A stretch of DNA of 64,000 bases from Platycnemis pennipes (GCA_933228895.1 OW121857.1:75201672-75265671); one strand, 5' to 3'. Counted from the first letter of the stretch, positions 36,411 to 47,178 are shown. Notes: a model not told the origin generated them from the sequence alone. Made by a program: numbers and translations.

Positions 36411-37989
36411 ATGAAAAAAACAAAGCAAGGGCGGGTTATCGCTTTGACCCCTCGAGTCGCGCGGGTTGAAATTTCGTCAATTTGAAGAGACGTCCTAATT
36501 TTGGTCCATGCACTCCCTCGATGGACTCACCATGGCCGGGAGTAAGCGTTCATCTCTTTAGCCTGGCAGCTCAACACGAAGTTATCCAGACTTTTTCGGT
36601 CTAGACTAAACATCTCGGCGGCGGGTGAGGCTAACAGATGATAGGACGGAAGGGCTTATGGGCGGCGATCCTGGATCGGAGCGTAGGGAAGGAAGACAAG
36701 ACGCCTTTCGTAGGGGAGGGGAGATACGAAAGTTTTTAACGGTGAGGGAGGAATGAATTCACCGCCGCGGGCGTTAACCGTGGAGAATTCGTGATCGTGA
36801 CCGGCGAAGGGACTGATCCGTGGAGTGACTGACTCTCCGGGGTAAAAGTTGTGGAAGGAATCGTTTGAGATTTTCGAAAGGCATCGATGTTCCGTGGCAG
36901 GGAAACGGTTAAGACTTTACAGAGAGTTCTACCAGAGGACGGGCGCAGGGAAATTCAACCTCTCTCATGACACGAGCGGGAGAAAGTCTTGGTCCTCGGC
37001 GAGTCCTGAAGGAGATTTTTATGCCCGACGAACGAGTTCGAGCCGGGAATAGGAAGATTATGGAGAATACTCGGCAACTGTCATAAACAAACATAGCCAG
37101 AAGCTCCGCCACGGAAAGAGTTCAACGAAATAAACAGAGGAAAACGAAGAGGACGAAGATGACGTAATCTTTACAATACATGTGGTCCGGTAAGTGTGAC
37201 GCATGCTAGCCTTCTATCAAAAAATCCCGGGTGCTATGTAGGTTTCTCAGAAGAAATATGGTCCCTACTTGATTGCCATATGATTATCACTGCAACTACA
37301 GTCATACATCAGTCTCAGGGAATGTTATGCATGGTAACACCAAGAGCTTTTCACTAACATTAAGGTAATGTCAACGCCGGGTTTCTAAACACTCTTCAGG
37401 CATTACCAAATCTCTTACCACACCAGTCATGTGTACTTAACACCACGTAAGACGTTCGTTATTATTCGCAGAACATAATACAAAAGCAGCATATGTGATA
37501 CGCTTAAAATTTCTTCTTTTAAGAGCAGCCTTCTAGATGGTATCCTAGCACGCTACCCGCCTGACTAAGAATAATCATAAGAAGCAATAGCGTAGAATTA
37601 GGACGATGTCCAGAACTGCGAAGAGGGGACTAGAGTAAAAGACAGCACATAAAAAAGGAATAATGAAGAAAAATAAAACATTTAAGTGACCGAAAATATA
37701 TCAAACTTTGACTCGCAAAAATATGATCTTTTGGGGAAGCCAAGTGGGTAATGGGACGTAATTGAACAAACAAATCGTACTCACCGAAAAAAACGTTCCC
37801 ATCATCCTAAGCTAAAAACAAACCCATATTCTCTTTTCCTCATCTCTTTCGAGATAATCTGAATGCCGGGCCTCTTTCTTTCATTTCCTCCAAAAAGGGC
37901 CGGCAATCGTGGAAAAGAAATCCAGGCACACATACATAATACCTCGACGTTGTGGGATTTTCGGGGATGTGGGAGGGTGAGATCAATGG
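36411..37989. other. Non-coding DNA, CpG-rich at 36440-37080
   Basis: The first part is purine-rich and CpG-rich with short frames only. The remainder is AT-rich with no recognised feature. Confidence 0.45.
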
Positions 37990-39600
37990 GGAGGATGTGG
38001 GTGGGGGATAGATAAGACCAAAAAGATGTGTCGCATTAAATGGGGGGAGAGGAGTCGGGAGGGGCTTTTTATCTCGACAATTATTTTCTCTTTTTTTTTA
38101 AATGGGGTGGTCCAGGCACACAACACACAAATCACTTCCTTCAGCGGCAAATCCACACACCTGCTAACGGAATTATCTCCTTCTCGGATTATCTTCCCGG
38201 CAAAGAGACGATTTTCGTGCACAGCCGACGGGGACGAGAGAATGAAGACAGTGGAGTCCGACGGGGAGCGAGCTCCGTTACGTAGCCGGCGATTGGGCTG
38301 TTCTTGTCCGCGGCACAACCAGACTTCCTTCCCGCGTTGTCCTCAACGCGGATAATGCGCTGCTGGGGGCCTGCAGTCCTCTGTTGCCGTATCTCGACTC
38401 TCTGTCGTGAGGAGCAGCAAGGAGGAATTGAGAGGGAAGATGGATGCTGCGGGCTACACGCACGTCACGTCGGCAGAGTTGCGTAGGCGGGTCGCGGGCG
38501 ATTATACTCGCGGTCGACGGCTGTGGCGGCGTCTGCGGCAAGCGGCGGCGGCAGCGGGCGGCGAAGGTCCCAAGCGGACGGCGTGGAGCTGGGGCGAACG
38601 GTCGGGACTTCTCCCCTGGCTGACTCTTACTCCCCAAAATCTTCCTCGCACGGAAGAAGCAGAAAGGGGGCGTGTGAGAGAGCGAGGTATATTTTAGTCC
38701 GGCTTCGTCTGCCGAGAGGCTAGCACAGTCCCCATTCGAAAGAGGGAAGCGGGAGCGTGTTTATGGGGTCGGTTGGAAGTGAGAGAGGTGGGGCGGCAGT
38801 ACCCGGAGTAGAGGAAGAAAGGCTTTGGAGGAGGAAGGAGAGGGGAGAGGAGACGAGAGGAAAGAGGAGGAGGAGGAAAAACCGGGAGCGGATAGATGAA
38901 AAAGGGGTTACTTAAAAACGCGCGAGAGATTTGCACAAGCTCGCGACTGGGGTCACTACAGAAAATGCGAGTGAGGCAGACTAGACCTTACAAACGGGTA
39001 GACGGAAAGGGAAAGGAGAGGTGGGGGAGGGGAAGGAGGGAGGTAGGGGGAAAGGGGTGGGACGGGTGGGGAGGGAGAGGCGCGAGCAAGGGGAGGGCGT
39101 TGCGCGAGAGAGGGGAAGAGAGGCGAAGGCGAGAGGGGGCGGGGGTCGCGGGGGGAGACAACAGGGGCGCGGTCGGGGGGAACGAAGAGGGGTGGGGTGG
39201 GGAAAATGCGTATTGCCGCTCGGGTTCGGTTATCTCCGCCGGATTGCTCCAAGCTTCGGGTGAGCTCGGGCCCGCGGGGTCGCGCGGGTGGACGGGGAGG
39301 CGGGAGGGATTGGGTGTCCCCAGGGCGGCAACAGTGGTGTGAGGGACTGCAGGGACGGGTGGACGGAGTGGAATGGGGGGGAAGGGAGTCTCCCGCATGT
39401 GAGGCACCCCTCAGCGTGTGTTCGGGATGTGCGTGGGTGTGTTGAATTGTGGAGGAGGTGTAGGCAGGATTGTGGTGAGCGGGGGGAGGGGGCTGCACAC
39501 TGGCTGGGCTGTGGGAGGGATGGGCGGTTCCGGGGACGGAGGGGAGGCTGATATATAAAAAAAATAAGAGTGGGGGACGAGGAAGCCTCCTCACTCAGTC
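37990..39600. other. Large G-rich CpG island
   Basis: About 1.6 kb of very GC-rich DNA with dense CpG and long G-rich tracts on the plus strand (especially 38820-39540), including closely spaced GGG and GGGG runs that could form G-quadruplexes. Mirror-image Pro/Ser-rich frames on the minus strand (up to 212 codons, 38956-39594) and Gly/Arg-rich frames on the plus strand are what this composition produces in any frame. A TATATAAA word at 39552-39559 lies at the downstream edge. This is the best candidate in the window for a promoter or first-exon region of a host gene, but I see no confirmed exon. Confidence 0.5.
38407..38697 (+). CDS. Speculative small open frame in the CpG island
   Basis: A 96-codon frame with an internal ATG (38440) giving MDAAGYTHVTSAELRRRVAG, then an Arg-rich and Ala-rich segment (about residues 45-55) and a charged C-terminus. 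Unlike neighbouring frames its first half is not pure low complexity, so it could be part of a first exon. There is no recognised domain, no start context test and no visible splice partner. It may well be chance in GC-rich DNA. Confidence 0.15.
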   Translation: MRSSKEELRGKMDAAGYTHVTSAELRRRVAGDYTRGRRLWRRLRQAAAAAGGEGPKRTAWSWGERSGLLPWLTLTPQNLPRTEEAERGRVRERGIF

Positions 39601-40866
39601 GGAAATGACTGAAAGGGAGAGTGAAGGAAGAGACGGGTAAGGTTTGAGGAGGACAAAGAAGAGCTGTGAGAGCGAACGAACGAAGACTGGGGTGCGTTTG
39701 GATGGAGAAAAGGACTGGGAAAGGGGGTAAATAAGCAGAGGGGGTAGTGGACACACTGCACCGCTAGGACGGAGAGGGTGGGAACCCCCTTGGGAGTGGG
39801 GGAGAATAGAAAGAACGAAATGATTCAAGGCGAGAGAGGTGCGGGGGTGGTAAGTACCTATGCAGACAAGGGTTGGAATGGATAGAAGATAGGGAAGGCG
39901 TGCGTGGAAGATAGTACAGGGGCTTAAGGAAGCGGTGAGGCGAAGACGCGGCTGGGGGGGATCGAATTTCGTAGGGTCGCGATAAATCGTATCGAGGAAG
40001 CCAACATTCGAGTCGGAAAGCGAGAGAGATAGCTGAGTTCGGGGAGACGCTGGGATATCCAATTAAAGTCATGCCTATACTCGGAACACCCTTCACCCGC
40101 CACCTTTCAGCAGAGCGGAGACAGCAAGATGATGCCGGTGGTAGAGGGTGGTCACGAATGTAAATGAGCAATGATGTTCATCTTATTGATCGCGTGGTGC
40201 TCTCAACTTCTTTTCCTCTCTTTCTCTCGTGGGTGCAATAACACGTGGTGTGCGAGGAATTGGGTGAGCGTCAATGACCTTCAACGGAGATACGGAGCGT
40301 TTACCAGATAAGAACCTTCGCCAGGAAACTGTTTCATCTTCCCAAACAGATTTTTTTCACTGACACAGTGAACCCTACGCTCATTAATGCTCTCAAAAAA
40401 CAGTCCACGGGCACCCAAGAAATATTTTTGGAATCGTGGAGGAGTGTAATTGTTACCGCTCTCCTGAAATGTGGCCTGAATACGACTCCCAAATTCTCCA
40501 ACGATGAGCTAAGAATGCTTGGCATGGTAATATCAACATTATATTTGTTATCTTTAAAAGGTGGAAGGTGAATTAAAGCATCAAACCTACCGTAGAGTGA
40601 TAGAGGCAGGCATAATCTAAAATTAAAAGCCAAGAGTTTAAATTGGACTTAGTCGGATATTAAAGGCTGTATCTTTTAATTTGAGAGCAAAGTCTTAAGG
40701 AGAAATGTCGATTCCAAAATATAGAGATTGAAGGATAGATTTAAACACATTAATAGCTCATTTAAAACGCACGACACCGTTTAAAGGTAACTCCAAGAGG
40801 CAGTAAGGCGTGAATATTTGAATAAAGGATTAGCTCTCCCGACTGAACACGAATATTCCTTCTTTT
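39601..40866. other. Non-coding DNA flanking the first piggyBac element
   Basis: Purine-rich to about 40050, then AT-rich. Long minus-strand frames (39595-40062, 39764-40171) mirror the purine bias and have no domain. It forms the left flank of the piggyBac insertion. Confidence 0.45.
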
Positions 40867-40870
40867 TTAA
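40867..40870. repeat. piggyBac TTAA target duplication, left
   Basis: TTAA directly precedes the terminal repeat and is matched by TTAA at 43909-43912. TTAA is the obligatory piggyBac target. Confidence 0.93.
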
Positions 40871-40906
40871 CCCTTAAGCGGGCGCGCTGGCGCACTGAGT
40901 GCGCCA
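40871..40906. repeat. PB1 left terminal inverted repeat plus palindrome
   Basis: A 17-bp terminal repeat followed directly by the 19-bp subterminal palindrome. Subterminal repeats near piggyBac ends are known to act in transposase binding; that role is inferred here. Confidence 0.9.
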
Positions 40907-41806
40907 GTGAATGTAATTCTAGCGACGATTGAAGAGTTTTGGTATTAAAATAAATAAATGGCTACGTATTCCTGCATTCATTCATAGTTCATGGATTAGT
41001 GCTGATTTTATAACTTTAGAGCCGCTTATATTCTTCTGGAAAGAATTTTACAGGGGGGAGTCCATCCGTGGCGCACAAAGTGCGCCGCGCGCCCGCTAGT
41101 GAGACGATTTATTTATAGCCTTAGGACTGAGAATTATACTTTTGTAGCACACTTTTACCTTCTTATGTTTCATATTCTACTTTTTCTCGTACAACATGTT
41201 TCAACTGCTTCCTATTTATTTAACTCTGCTGAAACATAGTACTAATTTGTGTTTATTTCGAATTTTCAAGCGACTCAAGCGTATTGGGTTTCTGCAAGCG
41301 CGTTTGAGGTTCTCTGTCATCCTTTGATACAAATTAGTCTAAATAGCAAACACGCATTGAAGCATATAGTTTTTTATATTGGCGACATTGTGTTACATGG
41401 TCTATATCCACATTGTAACCATCCGATAACTGTGTACGGCCCGTCTCGTAGCCTCAGTGTGGTTCCAACCTCAAACCCTTTCAGTCCGAGTGTGTGCTCT
41501 GTGTTCAGTGTATTGGACCGAAAAGCAAGAATATCTTCGTTCCAGGCATCAATCTACTATCTCTCCGAATCCTGTCTCATGTAAGTTAGTCATCAATTTT
41601 CCAAAATATCCCTTTCCGTCTTATATAGGACAGACACGTAAATTTCCTTCTAAATCGGAAGTAATTACTTTGTTCAAATATTTTCAGATGAACTAGCTCC
41701 ATTCTTTGAAAATTAAATGCTCAGTAGAATGCCATGTCCCCGTCTTAGCTGAGAATAATAATCTCAAAGATCCTCAGCCCGACCTGCAGCTTTCTAATCC
41801 AGCGAG
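40907..41806 (+). other. PB1 5' region and untranslated leader
   Basis: About 0.9 kb between the left terminal repeat and the start codon. It holds the extra subterminal palindrome at 41069-41086. A 111-codon frame at 41249-41584 has no transposase similarity and is probably leader sequence. The transposase promoter should lie here; no convincing TATA box was identified. Confidence 0.6.
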
Positions 41807-43661
41807 ATGTAAGTGATACCTTATTCCATAAACTTATTGAAAATATTTTTAAAAAATTAGGTGCACGCCCAAGATTTTATTATGATTTAGTCTCCGATAG
41901 TTTGAAGTAAGAAGGTATTTTACTTTCCCCAGGGCAAAATTCACCAGAGACGTTGACATTCTAAAAGTCTTGCACGAGGTTGAGAGTGAGGATAGCTCCA
42001 TCGATCAGCTTAGTGAATCTGCATCTGAGGATGAAGATATTGTTCATTCTGAACATGATTCGGTTTCTGAGCAGGAGCTTGACCACGAGGATGAAGATGA
42101 ATGGAGTGTCAATAGCAGAAACGATATCTTTATCGCAAAAGACAATGTTTGTGTATGGCATAAAATTCCACAGCAGAAAAACTCAAAAACCAAGAGCAAA
42201 AACATTGTGAAAATCCTACCTGGGCCTAAGCTCCATGCACGAGGTATCAGAGATGAGATTTCAGCTTTTTATTGCGTGATTGACGTATCCATGGTTGACA
42301 TTATTCTGAGGCACACAAACGAATACATTCGTCGAAAACGACACAATATTCAATACAGCAGGGAAAAAGATTCACGGGAAACATGTAGGAATGAAATACT
42401 AGCTTTGTTTGGCCTCCTTTATCTTTTAGGAGTCAAAAGAACTGGTCACACCAATGTAAAGGAACTTTGGAGTAATGATGGGACTGGCATAGAAATCTTA
42501 AGATCTTGCATGAGCTACAAACGATTTCTCTTTCTTTTGCGGTGCTTGCGTTTTGATGACTCATCTACACGCGGAGAACGAAAAAGAACAGATAAATTGG
42601 CTGCTATTAGGGAAATTTTGGATTTATATGTAGCGAACTGCATGAATAAATATAATCTCAGTGAGTTTGTTACAGTAGATGAAAAGTTAGAGCCATTTCG
42701 GGGAAGGTGCAGTTTTATTCAGTACATTCCTAGCAAACCGGCTAAGTATGGGCTAAAAATCTTTGCATTATGTGATGCCAAAACGTTTTTTACCAGCAAT
42801 ATAGAATGTTATTGCGGAAAACAAATGGATGGGCCATATTCAGTGTCCAATTCCCCTGGGGATATTGTGAAAAGATTAGTTAGCCATATAAAGGGTAAAA
42901 ATCGCAATCTTACCATAGACAATTGGTATACCAGTTATCCTCTTGCTCTATCTTTGCTGGATGACAAAATAACTGTAATTGGCACCATGCGCAAAAATAA
43001 GAGAGAAATACCTGCTGAATTTTTGCCGAGAAAAGACCGTCCGATTGGGACCTCTATATTTGGATTTCAGAAAAATGTAACTTTGGTGTCTTACACGGCA
43101 ACAAAAAACAAATCAGTCATTCTCTTGTCAACAATGCACGATACAGGAGAAATAGATCATAGCACAGGGAAATCATATATTATCATGGATTATAACAGTA
43201 CTAAAGGTGGAGTGGATACAGTAGACCAAATGTGCGGAACATATTCTGTTTCCCGCAGGACCAGAAGGTGGACGTTGGCTCTATTTTATGCTCTCTTGAC
43301 TATTGCCGGAATAAATGCGCAAGTGCTCTACTTTGCAAATGATGGAAATCCAAAAACTGAAAGACAATTTTTTTGAAAGCGTCTGTCTTTGAGCTTAATT
43401 AAAGATCACTTGGTTGAGCGTTCTGAAATAAAAAGTCTACCGAGGGATGTAACATGTTTTCTTTCGAGATACCAACCGCCAAAAAATGGTGAGGAAATTG
43501 AACTATCAATCAAAAAACGCGGAAGATGTGTAACATGTGGTCGCGGGAAAAATGTAAATACTACCATAAGGTGTGATATTTGTAAAGCTCATGTGTGTAA
43601 ATTACATTCTAAGACATCAATACATTGTAATTCATGCCGCAATGAAAATAATGTAGAGTGA
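41807..43661 (+). CDS. piggyBac transposase, one intron and one in-frame stop
   Basis: Catalyses TTAA-specific cut-and-paste transposition. Proposed exon 1 contributes only AT of the start codon (41807-41808). The intron is 41809-41932, and exon 2 opens with G then AKFTRDVDILKV. The 576-codon product has an acidic N-terminus (residues 14-57), the DDE_Tnp_1_7 catalytic region and a Cys/His-rich C-terminus. The catalytic aspartates are visible as D250 (VTVDEKL), D330 (LTIDNWY) and D429 (GGVDTVDQ, with D432). The C-terminal finger has Cys/His pairs in RCVTCGRG, RCDICKAHVCKLH and HCNSC. Codon 482 is TGA (43374-43376); the frame continues unchanged on both sides. A CGA-to-TGA transition would explain it. 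Length is normal for the family. Because the stop removes only the C-terminal 94 residues, the catalytic region stays open. Resembles PGBD4-like elements. Confidence 0.9.
41809..41932 (+). other. Predicted intron in PB1 transposase (124 nt)
   Basis: Donor GTAAGT follows ...GCGAGAT and acceptor TTTACTTTCCCCAG precedes GGCAAAATTC. Joining them creates ATG GCA AAA in frame with the transposase. No in-frame ATG is available in exon 2 before the acidic region, which supports the splice. Confidence 0.7.
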
Positions 43662-43731
43662 TGCATGATATTATATTTTTCTCACCGAAAACGGTTATCA
43701 TTAAAAAATAATTGTACAAATGATTTTTGCC

Positions 43732-43737
43732 AATAAA
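43732..43737 (+). promoter_or_regulatory. PB1 polyadenylation signal AATAAA
   Basis: Canonical AATAAA 70 nt after the terminal stop codon and inside the element, as expected for its own transcript. Confidence 0.6.
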
Positions 43738-43846
43738 AGTTGATATTAATTTATAAATGAATTAATTAATTCCTAAACAATGAATCAAAACAGGTAATGA
43801 AGACCAAAAGAACAAGTGAAAAGCAAGTATTGGACAATCAAGCTAA

Positions 43847-43908
43847 TGGCGCACTCAGTGCGCCACGTGCCCGCTAGTGTTACGCTATGAGGCGCGCCCG
43901 CTTAAGGG
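43847..43908. repeat. PB1 right palindrome and terminal inverted repeat
   Basis: Palindrome TGGCGCACTCAGTGCGCCA (43847-43865), a 26-bp spacer with CCCGCTAGTG, then the terminal repeat (43892-43908). In the left end the palindrome abuts the terminal repeat, so the two ends are asymmetric. Confidence 0.9.
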
Positions 43909-43912
43909 TTAA
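43909..43912. repeat. piggyBac TTAA target duplication, right
   Basis: Matches 40867-40870 and fixes the right boundary of PB1. Confidence 0.93.
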
Positions 43913-44885
43913 CTCAATGGCTTTACTTCGGTTTCGATATTTCTAAATGGAGAATAAGCTTTCAGTTTTATATTAATACATTTGAAACACCAGAATGTCG
44001 GTGATTTTTCGCATTTTAATGAATAAATTTACGGTTCACAATTTTGGAAATAGTGACGCATGTTTGCGACATTTTAACGAACGCCACATTTATCTCATAC
44101 TTTACCTGAGGAAACGCTGAAAAGTTAAAATATGATTAGTGACTTACAAAAGTTCAGAGAAGATTTTGTGGACTGTAAGTAACTTATCTTTCTTCACTTC
44201 GCACGTTTTTGTCGCCCTATCTCCCTCTTCAATTCGGAAAAAATCCTACTTCTTGTGATTTCTAAATTAACCTTATATCCTTTCTTTTTCCTCTATATCT
44301 CTCTTACCATCGATTTACCTTAGAAAAGGTAAATCGATGATTTTCTGTATGCTATCACCGACACTAATTTAATCATTCATTGTGCCTCATAAATAGCTAG
44401 ATTTAGTTAAGGCCGCAATACCATAACTAAACTTGAATGTGGCCGGTTAATATATTCATTCCTAAAGATATTAAGAGAAGAGCTGCTTAATTTGGGAATG
44501 AAACAGGCACCTAAAAAAAGATCATTAATATACATCTTTTACTTTCCTGCAATCTTCAAAATCATGAACAATGAACAGTTATTAATTTAGCAATTAAAAT
44601 ATTACAAAATAAATATAAATCCATGAGAGCTACTTCTGTGATACCGTATAATCAGCTCAATTACACAGACAGCTGATCTTGAGAGAGAGTACGTCCATTC
44701 CCAGGCAACATCGGCTGGAGAACGATTATCTACTCAAGTTATTTCCAGCGAATCACTTAAATATTCATCGGAAAGAGGTCTGCTTTAAGGGGGTAGGAAT
44801 CTGAGCTCTGGACGACTATCTTTCCCTAAGACAGCAAAAGGGACGTGGAAGAAAAAAATCGAATATTTAATGAGATGAAACTGGT
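43913..44885. other. AT-rich spacer
   Basis: No gene. It contains one strong small hairpin at 44308-44339, listed separately. Confidence 0.5.
44308..44339. repeat. Perfect 14-bp stem hairpin, 4-nt loop
   Basis: CATCGATTTACCTT (44308-44321) and its exact reverse complement (44326-44339) flank the loop AGAA. Too short for a miRNA precursor. Possibly the remains of a palindromic insertion or a protein-binding site. Confidence 0.75.
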
Positions 44886-44960
44886 GTGTTGGCCTGAGTA
44901 CTACCCTTCGAACCCGGAGGGTCCAGAATCGAGTCCCGGCGGTGGTAAAGATTTTTCATT
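44886..44960 (+). mobile_element. tRNA-like SINE head
   Basis: GTTGGCCTGAGTAC and, 27 nt on, AGAATCGAGTCCCGGC have the spacing and sequence of A- and B-boxes. A T-rich body follows. The anticodon arm does not fold as a functional tRNA. Confidence 0.5.
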
Positions 44961-45789
44961 AGTAAACCTCATCTACTTCACTGCTGTATGAAGATCACTT
45001 CGAGTGCACTACTCCGGAAGAGACATGAAACAGCAGACTGATAGGTTAGATAGGAGTTAGGAGCTAGGTGATACTGACTCTACGTTTCTCTCTATTTATC
45101 CTCCAATCCCTGAGAAATTCAAACTATACCCAGTTACCCAAATCCTAAAATGGTGAAAAAATAGCGGTAGGTTGCCTCTATATACAAACTAACAGAATCG
45201 AAAATTCAAATTAAGAAACATATTTGAGGAGTGGCATAGGAAACCATTTTATAATAATAATGAGTCAAGATGGTATGAGAGGGCGGACCGTATGTGTGTG
45301 ATAGCAGGAATTCGACCTCTGTGGAATATGAGGGGAGGGTTTTGGACGGGGGTTGAGGGACGAAGGTGGGGGGGTGGAGGGAGGGGAGGAAGGAAGGGAT
45401 GGGGAGGGAAAAATGCGACCGGGATGAGACGCACGTGAGATAAATATGCAGGGAATGCAGAGTGGGAGGTGGAATGGGGGGAGAGAGAGGAGAGGAGGGG
45501 ACAAGGGGGAAACGTGATAGGGCGTAGGACTGGCAGAAATGCGGCAAAGGGATGAGATTGATTGAAAGGCCGAATTAAAGCTGACCATCAGCGAGACTAG
45601 ACCGAGGGCTAGCCTAGCGCAGCGTCCTGCTACCACTTCCTCATGGAATGGCTCCTAGATTCTGCTTGGCACTCGCATTGGTGAGAAACGTGAAGTTGAA
45701 AATCACGCATATATACACGCTCATAAGGGGGCATCCATACTTTACATAACGCTGATTATACTTTTTCCATCTCCGTCAAATGCCGTCCG
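44961..45789. other. Non-coding DNA
   Basis: G-rich patch at 45340-45510 on the plus strand, mirrored as Pro/Ser-rich minus-strand frames. No gene recognised. Confidence 0.45.
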
Positions 45790-45801
45790 TAACATAACTT
45801 A
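45790..45801. repeat. LINE target duplication, left (TAACATAACTTA)
   Basis: Identical 12-mer at 46226-46237 directly after the ATG-rich tail of the LINE copy. Confidence 0.85.
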
Positions 45802-46225
45802 TTCATTCATCAGAACAGACATCTGGAGTATGTTTCTTTACGACCGTGAGGCATGGACGATGGCAGCAGCGGTGAAGAAAAGGGTGGAAACATTCGAAAT
45901 GTGGTGTAACAGAAGAATGATGAAGATTAAATGAATCGACCCAGTAAGTAATGAGGAAATCATAAGAACAGTGGGAGGAAAGAGAAGTCAGCTGAAAACC
46001 ATAAAACGAAGACGAGACATCTTAATCGGCCTGATGAAGATAATCGTCGAGGGAAAGGTGAACGGGAAGATTGGGAATGGCAGGTCTCGTATGAGATATA
46101 TGGTCGTGAAGGATGTAAAAGAGAGGAGTTACGTCAATATGAAGAGGTTGGCCGATAGAAGAATAGAGTGGAGGGCTGCGTCAAACCAATTCTAGGATTT
46201 TAGACCGAAGATGATGATGATTACT
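45802..46225 (+). mobile_element. 5'-truncated LINE with 12-bp target duplication
   Basis: Contains the reverse-transcriptase C-terminal tail: REAWTMAAA, ETFEMWCNRRMMKIK, then a frame (45971-46195) with KRSQLKTIKRRRDILI, GKVNGKIGNG, VVKDVKERSYVNMKR and DRRIEWRAASNQ. It ends GGATTTTAGACC plus an ATG-repeat tail. Perfect target duplications show insertion by target-primed reverse transcription. A stop after MMKIK and a deletion of the HILRHD block make it dead. RTE/CR1-like endonuclease-reverse-transcriptase family. Confidence 0.88.
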
Positions 46226-46237
46226 TAACATAACTTA
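46226..46237. repeat. LINE target duplication, right (TAACATAACTTA)
   Basis: Matches 45790-45801 exactly. Confidence 0.85.
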
Positions 46238-47102
46238 ACATCCCTCCCCCTCTAAATGGCGTAGAGCTTCCGATATAACCTCAGGTTTTGCGAATTGTAA
46301 AAAAACACTACTTACAAATACCTTATTTATTGCCATGTTTTATTATTTTTTCACTGATAATTATTTTTATTATTGTTATTTCTACAAAGAATGAATTGAT
46401 AATATGTATTTTCAAGCATATACATAGGTTGGACTGGCCCCTTTCATACCTTTCGACTGTAATCGTAATATTTGTCACCCCCGTTAAGCCTTACGTAGTT
46501 ATATTTGACCCATATAACACTGGTCACTTTAAGGGTAGGCTGAGTTGCATAAAACGAGCATTGTTTGGAGGTTAAACTGTGTTTTGCTTTTCAAATTAGG
46601 TTATTCTTCCATTTTACCATATATACTTCACTCTTCCACAGTCAGGCATTTCCTAACATCGACTCCCTCATTTCAAATACTCCTTATATTCCTCCTATCT
46701 GCTCCAGGGCGCTTACAATTTTTTTCTTGAACTATTTATTCCTCTTACTTTCATTTCCCTTTTCAGCACGATCTGACATTTTCAGGATGATCACGTTAGA
46801 TAATCGTACTCCAAAAATACATCGACTCATTTAGAGCAGGCATACACTGTGTGTTCATCTTAATGCTTTAATTGTAACTGGCAGCCATAGTTTACGTTTG
46901 CAGTCCTACTTAAATTATGGGAGTTTTATCACTGCTATTGTCGTCACCAAATGGATACCATGAGTCCCTAATACTTAGGCTTGACACGATTTCTTATAAT
47001 CAACAAACATTCACATTTCACGGACTTGATATTCTTGACCTTAGCTTTATGAAACCCCATTGTCAGAAACGAAAAAAAAAATTATATTTCAAAAATAGAT
47101 TT
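46238..47102. other. AT-rich spacer
   Basis: A 95-codon hydrophobic plus-strand frame at 46288-46575 reflects T-rich sequence; no domain recognised. Confidence 0.45.
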
Positions 47103-47178
47103 CATCTACACCTACATAATATCCAACAAGCCACCATAAAGGTGTGTGAAAGGGGGTGAATTCTCACCAAACATCCAC
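47103..47178 (+). repeat. Interspersed repeat of the CATCTACATCTACAT type, copy 1
   Basis: Has CATCTACACCTACATAATAT, CAACAAGCCACC and GGTGTGTGAAAGGGGGTGAA. It matches, with mismatches, copies at 52332-52405 (minus) and 55088-55163 (plus). From general knowledge this short head sequence is abundant in several arthropod genomes as part of an interspersed repeat. Confidence 0.7.

Larger units (their letters stand above)
40871..43908 (+). mobile_element. Complete piggyBac-superfamily transposon (PB1, 3,038 bp)
   Basis: Perfect 17-bp terminal inverted repeats CCCTTAAGCGGGCGCGC (40871-40887 and 43892-43908) lie inside TTAA duplications. Near each end is a nearly palindromic 19-mer of the form TGGCGCACTGAGTGCGCCA (40888-40906 and 43847-43865). 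A related GGCGCAC-AAA-GTGCGCC palindrome lies at 41069-41086, and CCCGCTAGTG occurs at 41092-41101 and 43871-43880. The element carries one transposase gene with a short intron and an AATAAA signal. All structural parts needed for mobility are present. The single stop codon in the gene is the visible defect, so the ends might still respond to an active transposase from elsewhere. Confidence 0.95.

Noticed and set aside
38956..39594. 212-codon minus-strand open frame rich in Pro and Ser
   Set aside because: It mirrors a G-rich tract and every frame of this tract is open. There is no domain and no non-repetitive segment, so composition explains it.
39552..39599. TATATAAA followed by TCAGT as a TATA-plus-initiator core promoter
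   Set aside because: The spacing of about 43 nt is too long for the usual distance of about 30 nt. Mentioned only as an edge feature of the CpG island.
41249..41584. 111-codon frame in the 5' part of PB1
   Set aside because: No similarity to transposase and no known accessory protein in this family; probably untranslated leader.
46288..46575. 95-codon frame with membrane-like hydrophobic N-terminus
   Set aside because: T-rich DNA naturally encodes Phe, Ile and Leu; no homology, start context or conservation supports it.
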